The position numbers and the translations under genes are program-made. The notes beneath the pieces were generated by a model. That model did not search any database. It saw only the letters and a list, made by a program, of their open reading frames with translations, and was not told the origin of the DNA. From Lewinellaceae bacterium (GTDB taxonomy: Bacteria > Bacteroidota > Bacteroidia > Chitinophagales > Saprospiraceae): 64,000 bases of DNA. Shown here one piece after another: positions 49,221-57,709 of this stretch (the stretch's first letter is position 1; each line of letters opens with the position of its first letter). The DNA lies in assembly GCA_020636405.1 (NCBI GenBank), contig JACJXW010000008.1:186001-250000 (forward strand), read 5' to 3'.

Positions 49221-50536
49221 ACGAAAAACGTGTCCTCATCATCTCCTACTACTGGCCGCCGAGCGGTGGCATCGGCGTCCTGCGGTGCCTGAAGATCGCC
49301 AAGTACCTGCGCCGGTACGGCTGGGAGCCCGTTATTTTTACTGCTAAAGACGCTCATTACCCTACCATCGACCACAGCAATGACAAGGACATTCCTCCCG
49401 GGGCAACCATCCTGCGGCAACGCATCTGGGAACCCTATCACATCTATAAGTTCATCACCGGCCAGCCGCCTCAGGCCAATGTCAACAACGTTTTCTACGT
49501 CAAAGACGAAAGCCTCGGATTTTTCCACCGCCTTTCTGTATGGATCCGCAGCAACTTTTTCATTCCCGATGCCCGAGCGCTCTGGGTCCGCCCTTCTGTG
49601 CGCTTTCTGAGGCGCTACCTGAAAGAACACCCGGTGGACGCCATCTTCTCCGACGGGCCCCCCCACAGCAATACCCGCATCGCCACCCTGCTTAAAAAAT
49701 ACACCGGCATTCCCTGGCTGGCCGACTTTCAGGACCCGTGGACGCAGATCGACTACTACCAGCTCCTTAAACTGACCCGTTGGGGGGGGCGCCGCCACCA
49801 TCGCATGGAGCAGGAGGCTTTTCGCCGGGCAGACAAGATCACCATCGTCAGCCCTACCTGGAAGGAAGAGCTGGAAGCCATTGGCGCAGAGAATGTATCC
49901 GTCATCCCCTGGGGCTACGACCCTGATGATTATAAGGATATTTCAATCCAGGTGGGTTCGAAATTCACCTTAACCCACCTGGGCATTATGGGATATGACC
50001 GCAACCCGTCGGGCCTTTTTCGGGTCCTGCAGCGGATGTGTGAAGAGGTGGAAGGATTTCGGGAGAACCTGGAACTGCAATTGGTGGGGCAGGTGGACTA
50101 TTCGGTCAAAGAGGCTTACGAGGCGGCGGGCCTTTCGGGCAATGTGAAACTACCGGGCTCTGTCCCCCGCCAGGAAGCTCTGCAAATGACAATGGACAGC
50201 CCCATCCTGTTGTTACTGCTCAACCAGCAGCCCAATGCCAAAGGGCGGATTCCCGGTAAACTTTTCGAATACCTGGCCTCCCGCCGGCCCATCCTTTGCC
50301 TGGGGCCAACAGATAGTGATGTGGCGGGTATCCTTACGGAAACCGGGGCGGGCACGACGGCCGATTACCAGAACGAGGCGGCTATCCGTTCCGTTCTGGA
50401 GGGGTTGTACCGGCAATTCCGGGAAGGGAAATTGGAGCAGCCTGTTGATTCCGATATTGAGAACTATTCCATTGGGCAACTCACCGGCGAACTTGCCGGC
50501 TTCCTGGATGAGATAACAGCCGCCGGAAGGCCGTAA
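49217..50536 (+). CDS. Glycosyltransferase family 4-like
   Basis: 439 residues, GT-B fold without membrane helices. The start ISYYWPPSGGIGVLRCLKIA is the acceptor-side glycine-rich loop of family 4 enzymes; PWLADFQDPW in the middle, and later TLTHLGIMGYDRNPSGLFRVL, KLPGSVPRQEAL and GRIPGKLFEYLASRRPIL, form the donor-binding half with the conserved E of LFEYLA. It would transfer a sugar from a nucleotide donor to the growing surface glycan. The ATG at 49217 overlaps the Reg_prop remnant by 4 bp, but co-translation with that remnant is unlikely to matter. Confidence 0.85.
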   Translation: MNEKRVLIISYYWPPSGGIGVLRCLKIAKYLRRYGWEPVIFTAKDAHYPTIDHSNDKDIPPGATILRQRIWEPYHIYKFITGQPPQANVNNVFYVKDESLGFFHRLSVWIRSNFFIPDARALWVRPSVRFLRRYLKEHPVDAIFSDGPPHSNTRIATLLKKYTGIPWLADFQDPWTQIDYYQLLKLTRWGGRRHHRMEQEAFRRADKITIVSPTWKEELEAIGAENVSVIPWGYDPDDYKDISIQVGSKFTLTHLGIMGYDRNPSGLFRVLQRMCEEVEGFRENLELQLVGQVDYSVKEAYEAAGLSGNVKLPGSVPRQEALQMTMDSPILLLLLNQQPNAKGRIPGKLFEYLASRRPILCLGPTDSDVAGILTETGAGTTADYQNEAAIRSVLEGLYRQFREGKLEQPVDSDIENYSIGQLTGELAGFLDEITAAGRP

Positions 50537-50691
50537 GAAACTGAGGCCGGCACTCCGCAGAATAGCTCGAAAAAATCAGCTATGGGCCCCATCCTGCTTC
50601 AGGAAAAATTAACTTTTCCATTCTGCCAATTTAGCTAAATTGTCCTGCCGTTGCCGTTTCTTAACCCGGCCGGTTTTCCAAATTAACACCT

Positions 50692-52740
50692 ATGGCAAAC
50701 CAGAAGCCTAACCATCCGTTCCAGCCCTACATCCCCGCTTCGGAAACCAGTGTTCGGGAATTCACTCTCCGCGCGCTGGTGCTGGGAGCCCTGTTCGGTA
50801 TTATCTTTGGCGCCTCTACCGTTTATCTGGCTCTTAAAGCAGGCCTTACGGTTAGCGCGTCCATCCCCATTGCGGTGTTGGCCATTTCTTTAGGGCAACG
50901 ATTTTTCGGAACCACTATTCTGGAAAATAACATCATCCAAACGGCAGGCTCGGCAGGGGAGAGCATTGCGGCAGGCGTAGTGTTCACTTTGCCTGCATTC
51001 CTGTTCCTTTCGGATCCGGCAGTAGGTGACCAGTATTTCCGGTACTGGACGATATTTACCCTGGCGGTTCTGGGGGGTATCCTTGGCACGCTCATGATGA
51101 TACCGTTGCGGCGTTCGCTCATTGTAAAAGAACACCATAGCTTGCCCTATCCGGAGGGGACGGCCTGCGCCTCAGTGCTTATTGCCGGCGACAAGGGCGG
51201 CAGTTTCGCCAAAACGGCATATCAGGGATTGGGTTTTGCTTTCCTTTACGCCATCTTCCAGAAAGTGATACATGTTATTTCTGAAGTGCCTTCCTACAGC
51301 ACTTCTCTGGCCAATAAGTATCTGCCGGCAGCTACGATAAGCGGAGAGATCACTCCTGAATATATGGGTGTTGGATATATCATCGGCCCCAAAATCTCCG
51401 GTGTGCTGGTGGCGGGAGGTGTACTGGCCTGGTTAGGGCTAATGCCGCTCCTGGGTACGCTTGTCCCTCCGGAAACCATAGCCGAGCAACTGGTCAAACT
51501 GGGTTACCTGAAAAGCATATTGACCCCAGGCGGCTCTGGAGGATGGGATCCGGCAGCTCAAACTTTTTCCGATGCTTCCTCGGCCATATATCGGGCCTAT
51601 GTACGGCAGATCGGAGCCGGCGCTGTGGCGGCCGGTGGGTTTATTACACTATTGAAAACCCTGCCAACAATTGTGGCCTCCTTCAAAGAAAGCCTTGGCG
51701 CCTTGAATAACCGCAATCAGGCTGAAGTGGTCAGCCGTATCGAGAATGACCTTTCTCTGAAGATCGTGCTATACGGCAGCCTGGCGCTGATCGTTCTCAT
51801 GTCGGTGCTGCCTATGATTCCCGGCGACTCCATTCTATCCAAGTGGTTGATCGGTGTACTGGTTGTTTTCTTCGGTTTTTTCTTCGTCACGGTATCCAGC
51901 CGCATCGTCGGCATCATCGGATCGTCCAACAACCCCATTTCAGGGATGACCATCGCTACCATTATGGGTACGGCGCTGATCTTTATTGCGGTCGGCTGGA
52001 CGGGACAGGTGTTCGAACCTCTGGTGCTGGTGGTCGGTGGCATGATCTGTGTGGCTGCTGCCAATGCGGGTGCTACAAGCCAAGACCTGAAAACAGGCTA
52101 CATCGTAGGCGCTACGCCAAAATACCAGCAGCTGGCACTCTTCATAGGCGCTATTTTTTCCAGCATCGTCATCGGCTTTACGGTGAAGTACCTGGATACC
52201 CCTACGCCGGAGTTGGTGGCACAGGGGATCAACCATGCTATTGGTGAAAAATATGCCGCCCCACAAGCCACGCTAATGGCTACGCTGATCAAAGGTTTGT
52301 TGTCGTTCAATCTCGACTGGCAGTTCGTATTGGTTGGCATCTTCATTGCCCTTACTGTGGAGTTGTGTGGGGTGAAGTCCCTTTCGTTTGCCGTTGGCCT
52401 GTATCTTCCGCTTTCTACCACACTTCCCATTTTTATCGGCGGCGCGATCAAAGGGCTTGTGGATTGGCTGAAAGAGCGCAAAGGAGAGGAAGTGGAGGAC
52501 GATGAACTGGGCAAAGGCAACCTTTTTGCAACTGGCCTGGTCGCAGGCGGGGCACTGGCCGGCGTCATTGTGGCCATTCTTTCGGTCAACCTGGGAGTCG
52601 CTGCCGTACTGGCGCGTGTAAACATGGAAACGCTCTTTCTTCGTCCGGTATTGGGCGAGGAGGGTTTTATGCTGTTGGGCGTCCTTTTCTTTGCCTTTAT
52701 GGGTTGGGTCCTTTTCCGAATCGGGATGGCGAAGGATTAA
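50692..52740 (+). CDS. OPT-family oligopeptide/metal-chelate transporter
   Basis: 682 residues with about fifteen membrane helices. NIIQTAGSAGESIAAGVVF followed by TLPAF, EGTACASVLIAGD, and SNNPISGMTIATIMG are the signatures of the prokaryotic oligopeptide transporter (OPT) family. It uses the proton gradient to import peptides or metal chelates. The gene begins 155 bp after the glycosyltransferase stop, convergent with the YfhO gene; no co-transcribed partner is visible. Substrate cannot be told from sequence. Confidence 0.9.
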   Translation: MANQKPNHPFQPYIPASETSVREFTLRALVLGALFGIIFGASTVYLALKAGLTVSASIPIAVLAISLGQRFFGTTILENNIIQTAGSAGESIAAGVVFTLPAFLFLSDPAVGDQYFRYWTIFTLAVLGGILGTLMMIPLRRSLIVKEHHSLPYPEGTACASVLIAGDKGGSFAKTAYQGLGFAFLYAIFQKVIHVISEVPSYSTSLANKYLPAATISGEITPEYMGVGYIIGPKISGVLVAGGVLAWLGLMPLLGTLVPPETIAEQLVKLGYLKSILTPGGSGGWDPAAQTFSDASSAIYRAYVRQIGAGAVAAGGFITLLKTLPTIVASFKESLGALNNRNQAEVVSRIENDLSLKIVLYGSLALIVLMSVLPMIPGDSILSKWLIGVLVVFFGFFFVTVSSRIVGIIGSSNNPISGMTIATIMGTALIFIAVGWTGQVFEPLVLVVGGMICVAAANAGATSQDLKTGYIVGATPKYQQLALFIGAIFSSIVIGFTVKYLDTPTPELVAQGINHAIGEKYAAPQATLMATLIKGLLSFNLDWQFVLVGIFIALTVELCGVKSLSFAVGLYLPLSTTLPIFIGGAIKGLVDWLKERKGEEVEDDELGKGNLFATGLVAGGALAGVIVAILSVNLGVAAVLARVNMETLFLRPVLGEEGFMLLGVLFFAFMGWVLFRIGMAKD

Positions 52741-52787
52741 TCGCCTCCCGCAACAAGTATTTGACAATCAATGTCCAATGGAATGAG

Positions 52788-52826
52788 CATCCCTTTTCCT
52801 TCCCGTGATTGGAAAAATTCGGGATG
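52788..52826. terminator. Bidirectional hairpin between convergent OPT and YfhO genes
   Basis: CATCCCTTTTCC (52788-52799) pairs with GGAAAA (52811-52816) and, after a 4-nt bulge, GGGATG (52821-52826). It sits 48 bp past the OPT stop and 26 bp past the YfhO stop, with A/T runs nearby, so it can end both transcripts. Confidence 0.45.
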
Positions 52827-52851
52827 AACTTCTCCATTTAAACCCTGGTAC

Positions 52852-55356
52852 TCATTTTTTCTTCCTTCCCGGTTTAGGCTTCCTGCGGGCTACAGTTCCC
52901 TTGGCCTCGGGCTTGCTCGTTTTTGACGCCGGCTCTTCGGGCGGGTTTTGTACATACTGATACCCTTTGTAGCCGACGAAGCCCAGCAGCCCGAGCAGGA
53001 TAATGCCGGAGAAAATGCCGGAGGCCAGCTTGCCCATGGCGAAAGCCCGGGGTTCAAACTTGAACTCGATGGTGTGCTGCCCGGCGGGCACGCGCAGGCC
53101 GCGCAGGATGTAATTCACGCGGATGTGCTCCACCGGATTGCCGTCGATGTAGGCCTGCCAGCCTTTGTTGTACCAGATCTCCGAGAAGACAGCGAACTGC
53201 TCGCTGCCGGCGTTGCTTTGGTAGGTGAGATGGTTAGGCGCGTAGGCTGTCAGGCTTATGGCCCCATCTTTCGATGGGGTGAAACCGCTGAGGTAACTGC
53301 TGAATTCCTTATGGGCCACAGCTTCCGTGGCCGGGTCGATCTCATTGAGTGCATCGATCTCCTCGTTGGCGGTATTCACCATTCGGACATTATCGACAAA
53401 CCAGGCGTTGCCCAGGGCATTGGGGTTGCGGCGTACTGCCGGCTGCCCGTCCTGCCCGCTGACGATGAAGTATCGGGCATTCAGCATATCCAGCACCCGT
53501 TGGTTGTTCTGCGAGAGGTGGCGGTCAATGATGTCCTGGAAGCGCTGGAGTTTGGCGGCGTGGTAACCGCCTATGCTCTTATGGAAATAGGAAGCTTTTG
53601 AAGACTGGAAGGTAGAAACCGTGGCATCGAACACCCGATAATTGGGGTCGGGGTCCTGCAGGATCTGCTGATCGGCCGGGCTGGGCTGGAAGTTGGCCTC
53701 ATACTGAGATTTGGAGACAAAGATGTCGCTGTTGAGGTAGCGGCGCCCCACCGTCCACTGGTCGAAGATGACCAGGGCGGCCAGGCCGATGAGCAGCAGG
53801 TTGAGTTTTACCTTCTCCTGCAGGTAGGCCCATAGCAGGCCGCCGCTCAGCAGCACCAGGATGAGGGTGCGGAAGGCATCGGAACGCATCAGGGCCTTGC
53901 GGTCGGCGATGATGGCGTTGACGTCGTAGCCGGCCTGAGCGTAACGTTGGTCCTGGCCGGAGGTGAAGTCGAAGAACGACGGCCCCATCAGGGCGAAGAA
54001 CAGGCAGATGGCGCCGGCGATGCCACCGGCGATCTTGAGGCTGCGCAGGGCTTCCTCTTTGCTCACCTTATTATTGACGATCTTGTGCAGCGCCAGTATT
54101 CCCAGCGTCGGCACCAGAAACGCGGTGACGCTCAGTATGGAGTTGGGGGTCCGGAATTTATTATAAAGGGGGAAGTAGTCGAAGAACAGGCGGTTGAAGC
54201 CTTCCAGGTTTTTACCCATCGACAGCATCAGGGTCAGCAGCGTACCCAGTCCGATCCACCACTTAACCGGGCCCTTAACCAGGAAGAGCCCCATGAGAAA
54301 GAAAAAGAACATGACGGCGCCGAAATAACTGGGCCCGCTGGTAAAGGGAAGGTCGCCCCAATACAAGGGCGCGGAGAAGTTGGCGGGCAGGCGGGCGCCC
54401 TTGCTCTGCAGGTCTTTTACTATTGCCGAGTTGGGGCCTACCGGTTCCTGAGACCCTCCTCCGGCTACCCCGGGGATGAAGGCGGCGAACAGGTCGACGG
54501 CCCCGTTGCTCCACATCATGGCATAATTCCATTCCAGCCCATCCGTTTCGCTACTGCTGCTGGGCTCGCCGACAGTCTCCAGGATGGGCTCGCCCCGCAT
54601 GGTGTCCTTGGCGTACTCGTAAGTGATCCAGAGGTTGGAAGCGGCAGAACCGATGGCCAGCAGGCCTCCGATGAGCAGGGCGCCGGCGGCTTTGCCGAAG
54701 TGGGCCAGCTCGTTGCGTTGTATGCTGTACACCATCTGAGCAATACCAAAAATGATCAGCGTGATGAAGAAGTAGTAGGTCATTTGTACGTGGTTGGCCA
54801 TGATGTCCAGCCCTAAGCCCACGGCAAAGAGGATGCCGCCCAGTAGATACCGGCGCCGGAAGGCTAACAACAGGCCGGCGGTGACCAGGGGAAGGTAAGC
54901 AATGGCCTTGACCTTGGTCTCGTGCCCGGCCTCGTAGAGGATGAGGGTGTTGGTGGTAAAGCCAAAAGCGATCGCGCCGATGATGGCCAGCCAGGAATTG
55001 GCGCCCAGTACCACCATCAGGATGTAAAAGCCCACCATGGCAGCGAAAAAACGCCCAATAGGGGGCTTAATGAATAAGCTGCCCAGCCGGTCAAGCACCT
55101 TGAGGTTGTTGCCGGCACTGACGGTATTGATCTGGTAGGTGGGCATACCCCCGAACATGGAATTGGTCCACAGGGTCTGTTCCCCGGTGCGCTCGTAAAA
55201 ACTCTTGGCTTCCTGCGCCATGCCACGGTATTGGATAATATCGCTCTGCTGAGGTACCTTGCCCTGTAACTGCGGGCTAAAGTAAGCCGCACAGGCTACC
55301 AGTAAAATGATGATGGCAATGAAATGAGGGATTGCTTTCTGGATCAGATTGTTCAT
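52852..55356 (-). CDS. YfhO-family membrane protein (putative membrane glycosyltransferase)
   Basis: 834 residues with about twelve membrane helices in the first 520 residues and a soluble domain afterwards, plus a final helix (about 785-805) and a highly basic tail (RRKPKPGRKKK). SDIIQYRGMAQEAKSFYER, MFGGMPTYQ and ANHVQMTYYF near the start, and VWYNKGWQAYIDG and LRVPAGQHTIEFKF near the end, are typical of Bacteroidota YfhO proteins. YfhO of Bacillus is a GT-C type glycosyltransferase that modifies teichoic acid; the role in Bacteroidota is unproven but a lipid-linked sugar donor is likely. It lies 24 bp downstream of gpsA on the same strand. Confidence 0.85.
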   Translation of the reverse strand: MNNLIQKAIPHFIAIIILLVACAAYFSPQLQGKVPQQSDIIQYRGMAQEAKSFYERTGEQTLWTNSMFGGMPTYQINTVSAGNNLKVLDRLGSLFIKPPIGRFFAAMVGFYILMVVLGANSWLAIIGAIAFGFTTNTLILYEAGHETKVKAIAYLPLVTAGLLLAFRRRYLLGGILFAVGLGLDIMANHVQMTYYFFITLIIFGIAQMVYSIQRNELAHFGKAAGALLIGGLLAIGSAASNLWITYEYAKDTMRGEPILETVGEPSSSSETDGLEWNYAMMWSNGAVDLFAAFIPGVAGGGSQEPVGPNSAIVKDLQSKGARLPANFSAPLYWGDLPFTSGPSYFGAVMFFFFLMGLFLVKGPVKWWIGLGTLLTLMLSMGKNLEGFNRLFFDYFPLYNKFRTPNSILSVTAFLVPTLGILALHKIVNNKVSKEEALRSLKIAGGIAGAICLFFALMGPSFFDFTSGQDQRYAQAGYDVNAIIADRKALMRSDAFRTLILVLLSGGLLWAYLQEKVKLNLLLIGLAALVIFDQWTVGRRYLNSDIFVSKSQYEANFQPSPADQQILQDPDPNYRVFDATVSTFQSSKASYFHKSIGGYHAAKLQRFQDIIDRHLSQNNQRVLDMLNARYFIVSGQDGQPAVRRNPNALGNAWFVDNVRMVNTANEEIDALNEIDPATEAVAHKEFSSYLSGFTPSKDGAISLTAYAPNHLTYQSNAGSEQFAVFSEIWYNKGWQAYIDGNPVEHIRVNYILRGLRVPAGQHTIEFKFEPRAFAMGKLASGIFSGIILLGLLGFVGYKGYQYVQNPPEEPASKTSKPEAKGTVARRKPKPGRKKK

Positions 55357-55380
55357 TATTGTCCTTTGCCTTTAACAAAC

Positions 55381-56430
55381 TCAAATAAAATCGACATCCA
55401 CATCGTAGGGATAGGTGATCAGGAAGTGGATCGCGCGGTCGATGTCGAAATCTTCGAAGACGATCTGGTAGAGCATCTCCGTAATTGGAACGCGCAATTT
55501 ATAATATTTCGACAATTGTCGGGCTATTTTTATCGTTCTTACGCCTTCTGCCAGCTCCGGCATGGAGGATTCGATCTCCTTAATGCTTTCTCCCATGCCC
55601 AGGCGATAACCAAAAGTGTAGTTGCGGCTGTCTTTACTGGTGGCGGTGGCCACCAGGTCGCCAATGCCGGCAGTACCGAAAAAGGCGCTGCTCGAAGAGC
55701 CCATGGCGTTTCCGAAATGGACCATCTCGGTCAATCCTCGCGTGATGAGCATGGCCTGTATGTTCTTACCCAGCCCCTTCCCCTTTAGGATACCCGAGCC
55801 GATGGCGATCATGTTCTTCAAAGCGCCGGCCAGCTCTGCCCCTAACAGGTCGGAAGTGCCGAAAACGTGGAAATGCTCGCTGCTCAGTACTTTTTTACCT
55901 TGCCGGATCACCTCATCGAAGTGGCTGCCGATCACCGTAGCGGTGGGTTGCCCGGCCATGATCTCGGAGGCGAGGTTCGGCCCCGACAGGCACCCCACGC
56001 GGACTACCACGCTCTCTTCCATGATCACTTCGCTCATAGTGCTCACGTCGGAACGCCGCAGGGGCAGCCCTTCTTCCTCCCGGTTTTCCAGCCCATGGGC
56101 ATCAAACCCTTTAGTACCGTGGATGAGAATGTGATAGGGCCGCAGAAAAGGCGCCAGCTCCTTCATCATGCTTCGAAAACTGCCGGAAGGAACTACGGGA
56201 AAAATGAGGGTGCATCGCTCGGTAAGTTCCTGAAAATCATCGGTAGCACGAATCCTCGGAGACAACTTCACCCCCAGGTTCTCATGAGTGTTGTTGATCC
56301 GGTCCACCATGCCCGGTTTGCGGCTGAACAGCAAGACGTCCACATTATACGCCAAAAGGTTGGCGATAGCGGTGCCAAAGCTTCCGGCGCCGATGATCCC
56401 AACTCGTTGCTCGGCTTTGTTCGATGACAT
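55381..56430 (-). CDS. gpsA: Glycerol-3-phosphate dehydrogenase GpsA
   Basis: NAD(P)H-dependent reduction of dihydroxyacetone phosphate to sn-glycerol-3-phosphate, the first step of phospholipid synthesis. 349 residues. Rossmann GAGSFG (14-19), FSRKPGMVD, IHGTKGFD, LSGPNLASEI, ELAGALKNMIAIGSGI (with the catalytic Lys) and TAGIGDLVATATSKDSRN are all present. It starts with ATG at 56430 and is followed at 24 bp by the YfhO gene, so both are probably on one transcript. Confidence 0.93.
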   Translation of the reverse strand: MSSNKAEQRVGIIGAGSFGTAIANLLAYNVDVLLFSRKPGMVDRINNTHENLGVKLSPRIRATDDFQELTERCTLIFPVVPSGSFRSMMKELAPFLRPYHILIHGTKGFDAHGLENREEEGLPLRRSDVSTMSEVIMEESVVVRVGCLSGPNLASEIMAGQPTATVIGSHFDEVIRQGKKVLSSEHFHVFGTSDLLGAELAGALKNMIAIGSGILKGKGLGKNIQAMLITRGLTEMVHFGNAMGSSSSAFFGTAGIGDLVATATSKDSRNYTFGYRLGMGESIKEIESSMPELAEGVRTIKIARQLSKYYKLRVPITEMLYQIVFEDFDIDRAIHFLITYPYDVDVDFI

Positions 56431-56466
56431 GGAGTGCTTTTCTAATTTGCCGTAAAAGTACGTTTT

Positions 56467-56487
56467 TTATTCGTTATTCGTTATTCG
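56467..56487. repeat. Short tandem repeat TTATTCG x3
   Basis: Three perfect copies of TTATTCG, followed by degenerate copies (AATCGTTACTCG, GATTCGG) up to about 56512. It lies in the promoter region between divergent gpsA and the alpha/beta hydrolase. Length variation here could affect promoter spacing; no evidence that it does. Confidence 0.5.
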
Positions 56488-56567
56488 GGAATCGTTACTC
56501 GTTGATTCGGAATCAACCCATCAACCAATCCCTCTCTTCCCGCGTTTATGGAAATTAAAACACACCC

Positions 56568-57566
56568 ATGATTCACGCCTGGATATCGTTTCTACTTCTG
56601 CTGTTGTTCGCCCAGGGGGCACCGGAGCCCACCGGCCCGGATCAGCCCCTGGAAGGGCCCGGCAGCCCCGATTATACGCATGCCGCCGTAAAGATGAGCG
56701 GCCTTGCCGAAGATGAGAACGGCTACTGGCTTTTCGAACCGGACAGCCCCCGCCCGGATTCTGCCCCGGTAGTCGTCTTTCACCATGGCTACGGCGCTAT
56801 CAACCCTATGATCTATGGGCGTTGGCTGCGCCACATCGTGCAACAGGGAAACATCGTCATTTATCCGCGTTACCAGAAGAACCTTTTCAGCCCCAACAGT
56901 AAGGAGTTTCCCCATACGGCCTCCACCGCCATTCGCAATGCCCTCAAAGAACTGGAAAGCGGCGATCACGTGCGGCCGGTGGAAGAGGGGCTCATCCTGG
57001 CCGGGCATTCCTACGGCGGTGCCATCTCCGCCTACCTGGGGGTCAACTACGAGGAACTGGGCATCCCCAAACCGGCAGGTATCCTGCTGGCCTCCCCGGG
57101 CACCGGCCCCCTCAATGGCGCCCGCCTGGAGCGCTACGAAGGCATGCCGGAAGATGTGGCGCTGCTGGCCATGGTCAGCGTCAACGACCATGTAGTCGGA
57201 CAGGAACTGGGGCGCATTATCTTTGAAACGGCGGTGAATACGCCGCAACGCAACCTCATCATTCAGCATCCTGATGGGTATGGCGACCCGGCTCTCAGCG
57301 CCGGGCACAATGAAAGCTATGCCCTCGATGCAGATTTCGACGGCGGCATCCACAACTTGTCCTACCGCCGGGCCATAGGCGTGGCTAAACTCAACGCTAC
57401 CGACTATTACGGCTACTGGAAACTGCTCGACGCCCTGATGGATTGCGTACGCTCGGGAGAAAACTGTGAGGTGGCCTTCGGCAATACAGCGCCTCAGCGG
57501 TTTATGGGCAGATGGAGCGACGGAAAGCTGGTTCGGGAACTGGAGGTGGTGGTGCCGGGGGATTGA
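56568..57566 (+). CDS. Secreted alpha/beta hydrolase
   Basis: 332 residues with a short signal peptide (ISFLLLLLFAQG). The alpha/beta hydrolase core is clear: oxyanion segment VVFHHGYGAINP, nucleophile elbow AGHSYGGAIS with Ser at about 147, and later HNESYALD as a probable His position. The arrangement resembles dienelactone hydrolase, chlorophyllase or polyester hydrolase-like secreted enzymes; substrate unknown. The gene is alone: divergent from gpsA, and followed after 143 bp, including a foldback, by the second caspase gene. Confidence 0.8.
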   Translation: MIHAWISFLLLLLFAQGAPEPTGPDQPLEGPGSPDYTHAAVKMSGLAEDENGYWLFEPDSPRPDSAPVVVFHHGYGAINPMIYGRWLRHIVQQGNIVIYPRYQKNLFSPNSKEFPHTASTAIRNALKELESGDHVRPVEEGLILAGHSYGGAISAYLGVNYEELGIPKPAGILLASPGTGPLNGARLERYEGMPEDVALLAMVSVNDHVVGQELGRIIFETAVNTPQRNLIIQHPDGYGDPALSAGHNESYALDADFDGGIHNLSYRRAIGVAKLNATDYYGYWKLLDALMDCVRSGENCEVAFGNTAPQRFMGRWSDGKLVRELEVVVPGD

Positions 57567-57582
57567 AGATTTTTGATTTTCT

Positions 57583-57647
57583 ATGTTTGATTTGGGGAGC
57601 AGAGGACGATGCGTCTGTTGCGACAACAAAAATCGCCAATCAAACAT
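57583..57647. repeat. Foldback sequence after the hydrolase gene
   Basis: ATGTTTGATTTGG (57583-57595) pairs with CCAATCAAACAT (57636-57647), one bulged base, with an inner GACG/CGTC stem. It begins 16 bp after the stop codon. The arms share wording (GATTTTTGATTTT, ATGT, ATCAAA) with the foldback at 47789-47846, which suggests a repeated unit. May act as terminator. Confidence 0.5.
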
Positions 57648-57709
57648 CAATTCGAATGTTTGCGGTATATTCGTGATTATTGATGCCATAAAGGAAACAC
57701 TAGGCCCAG

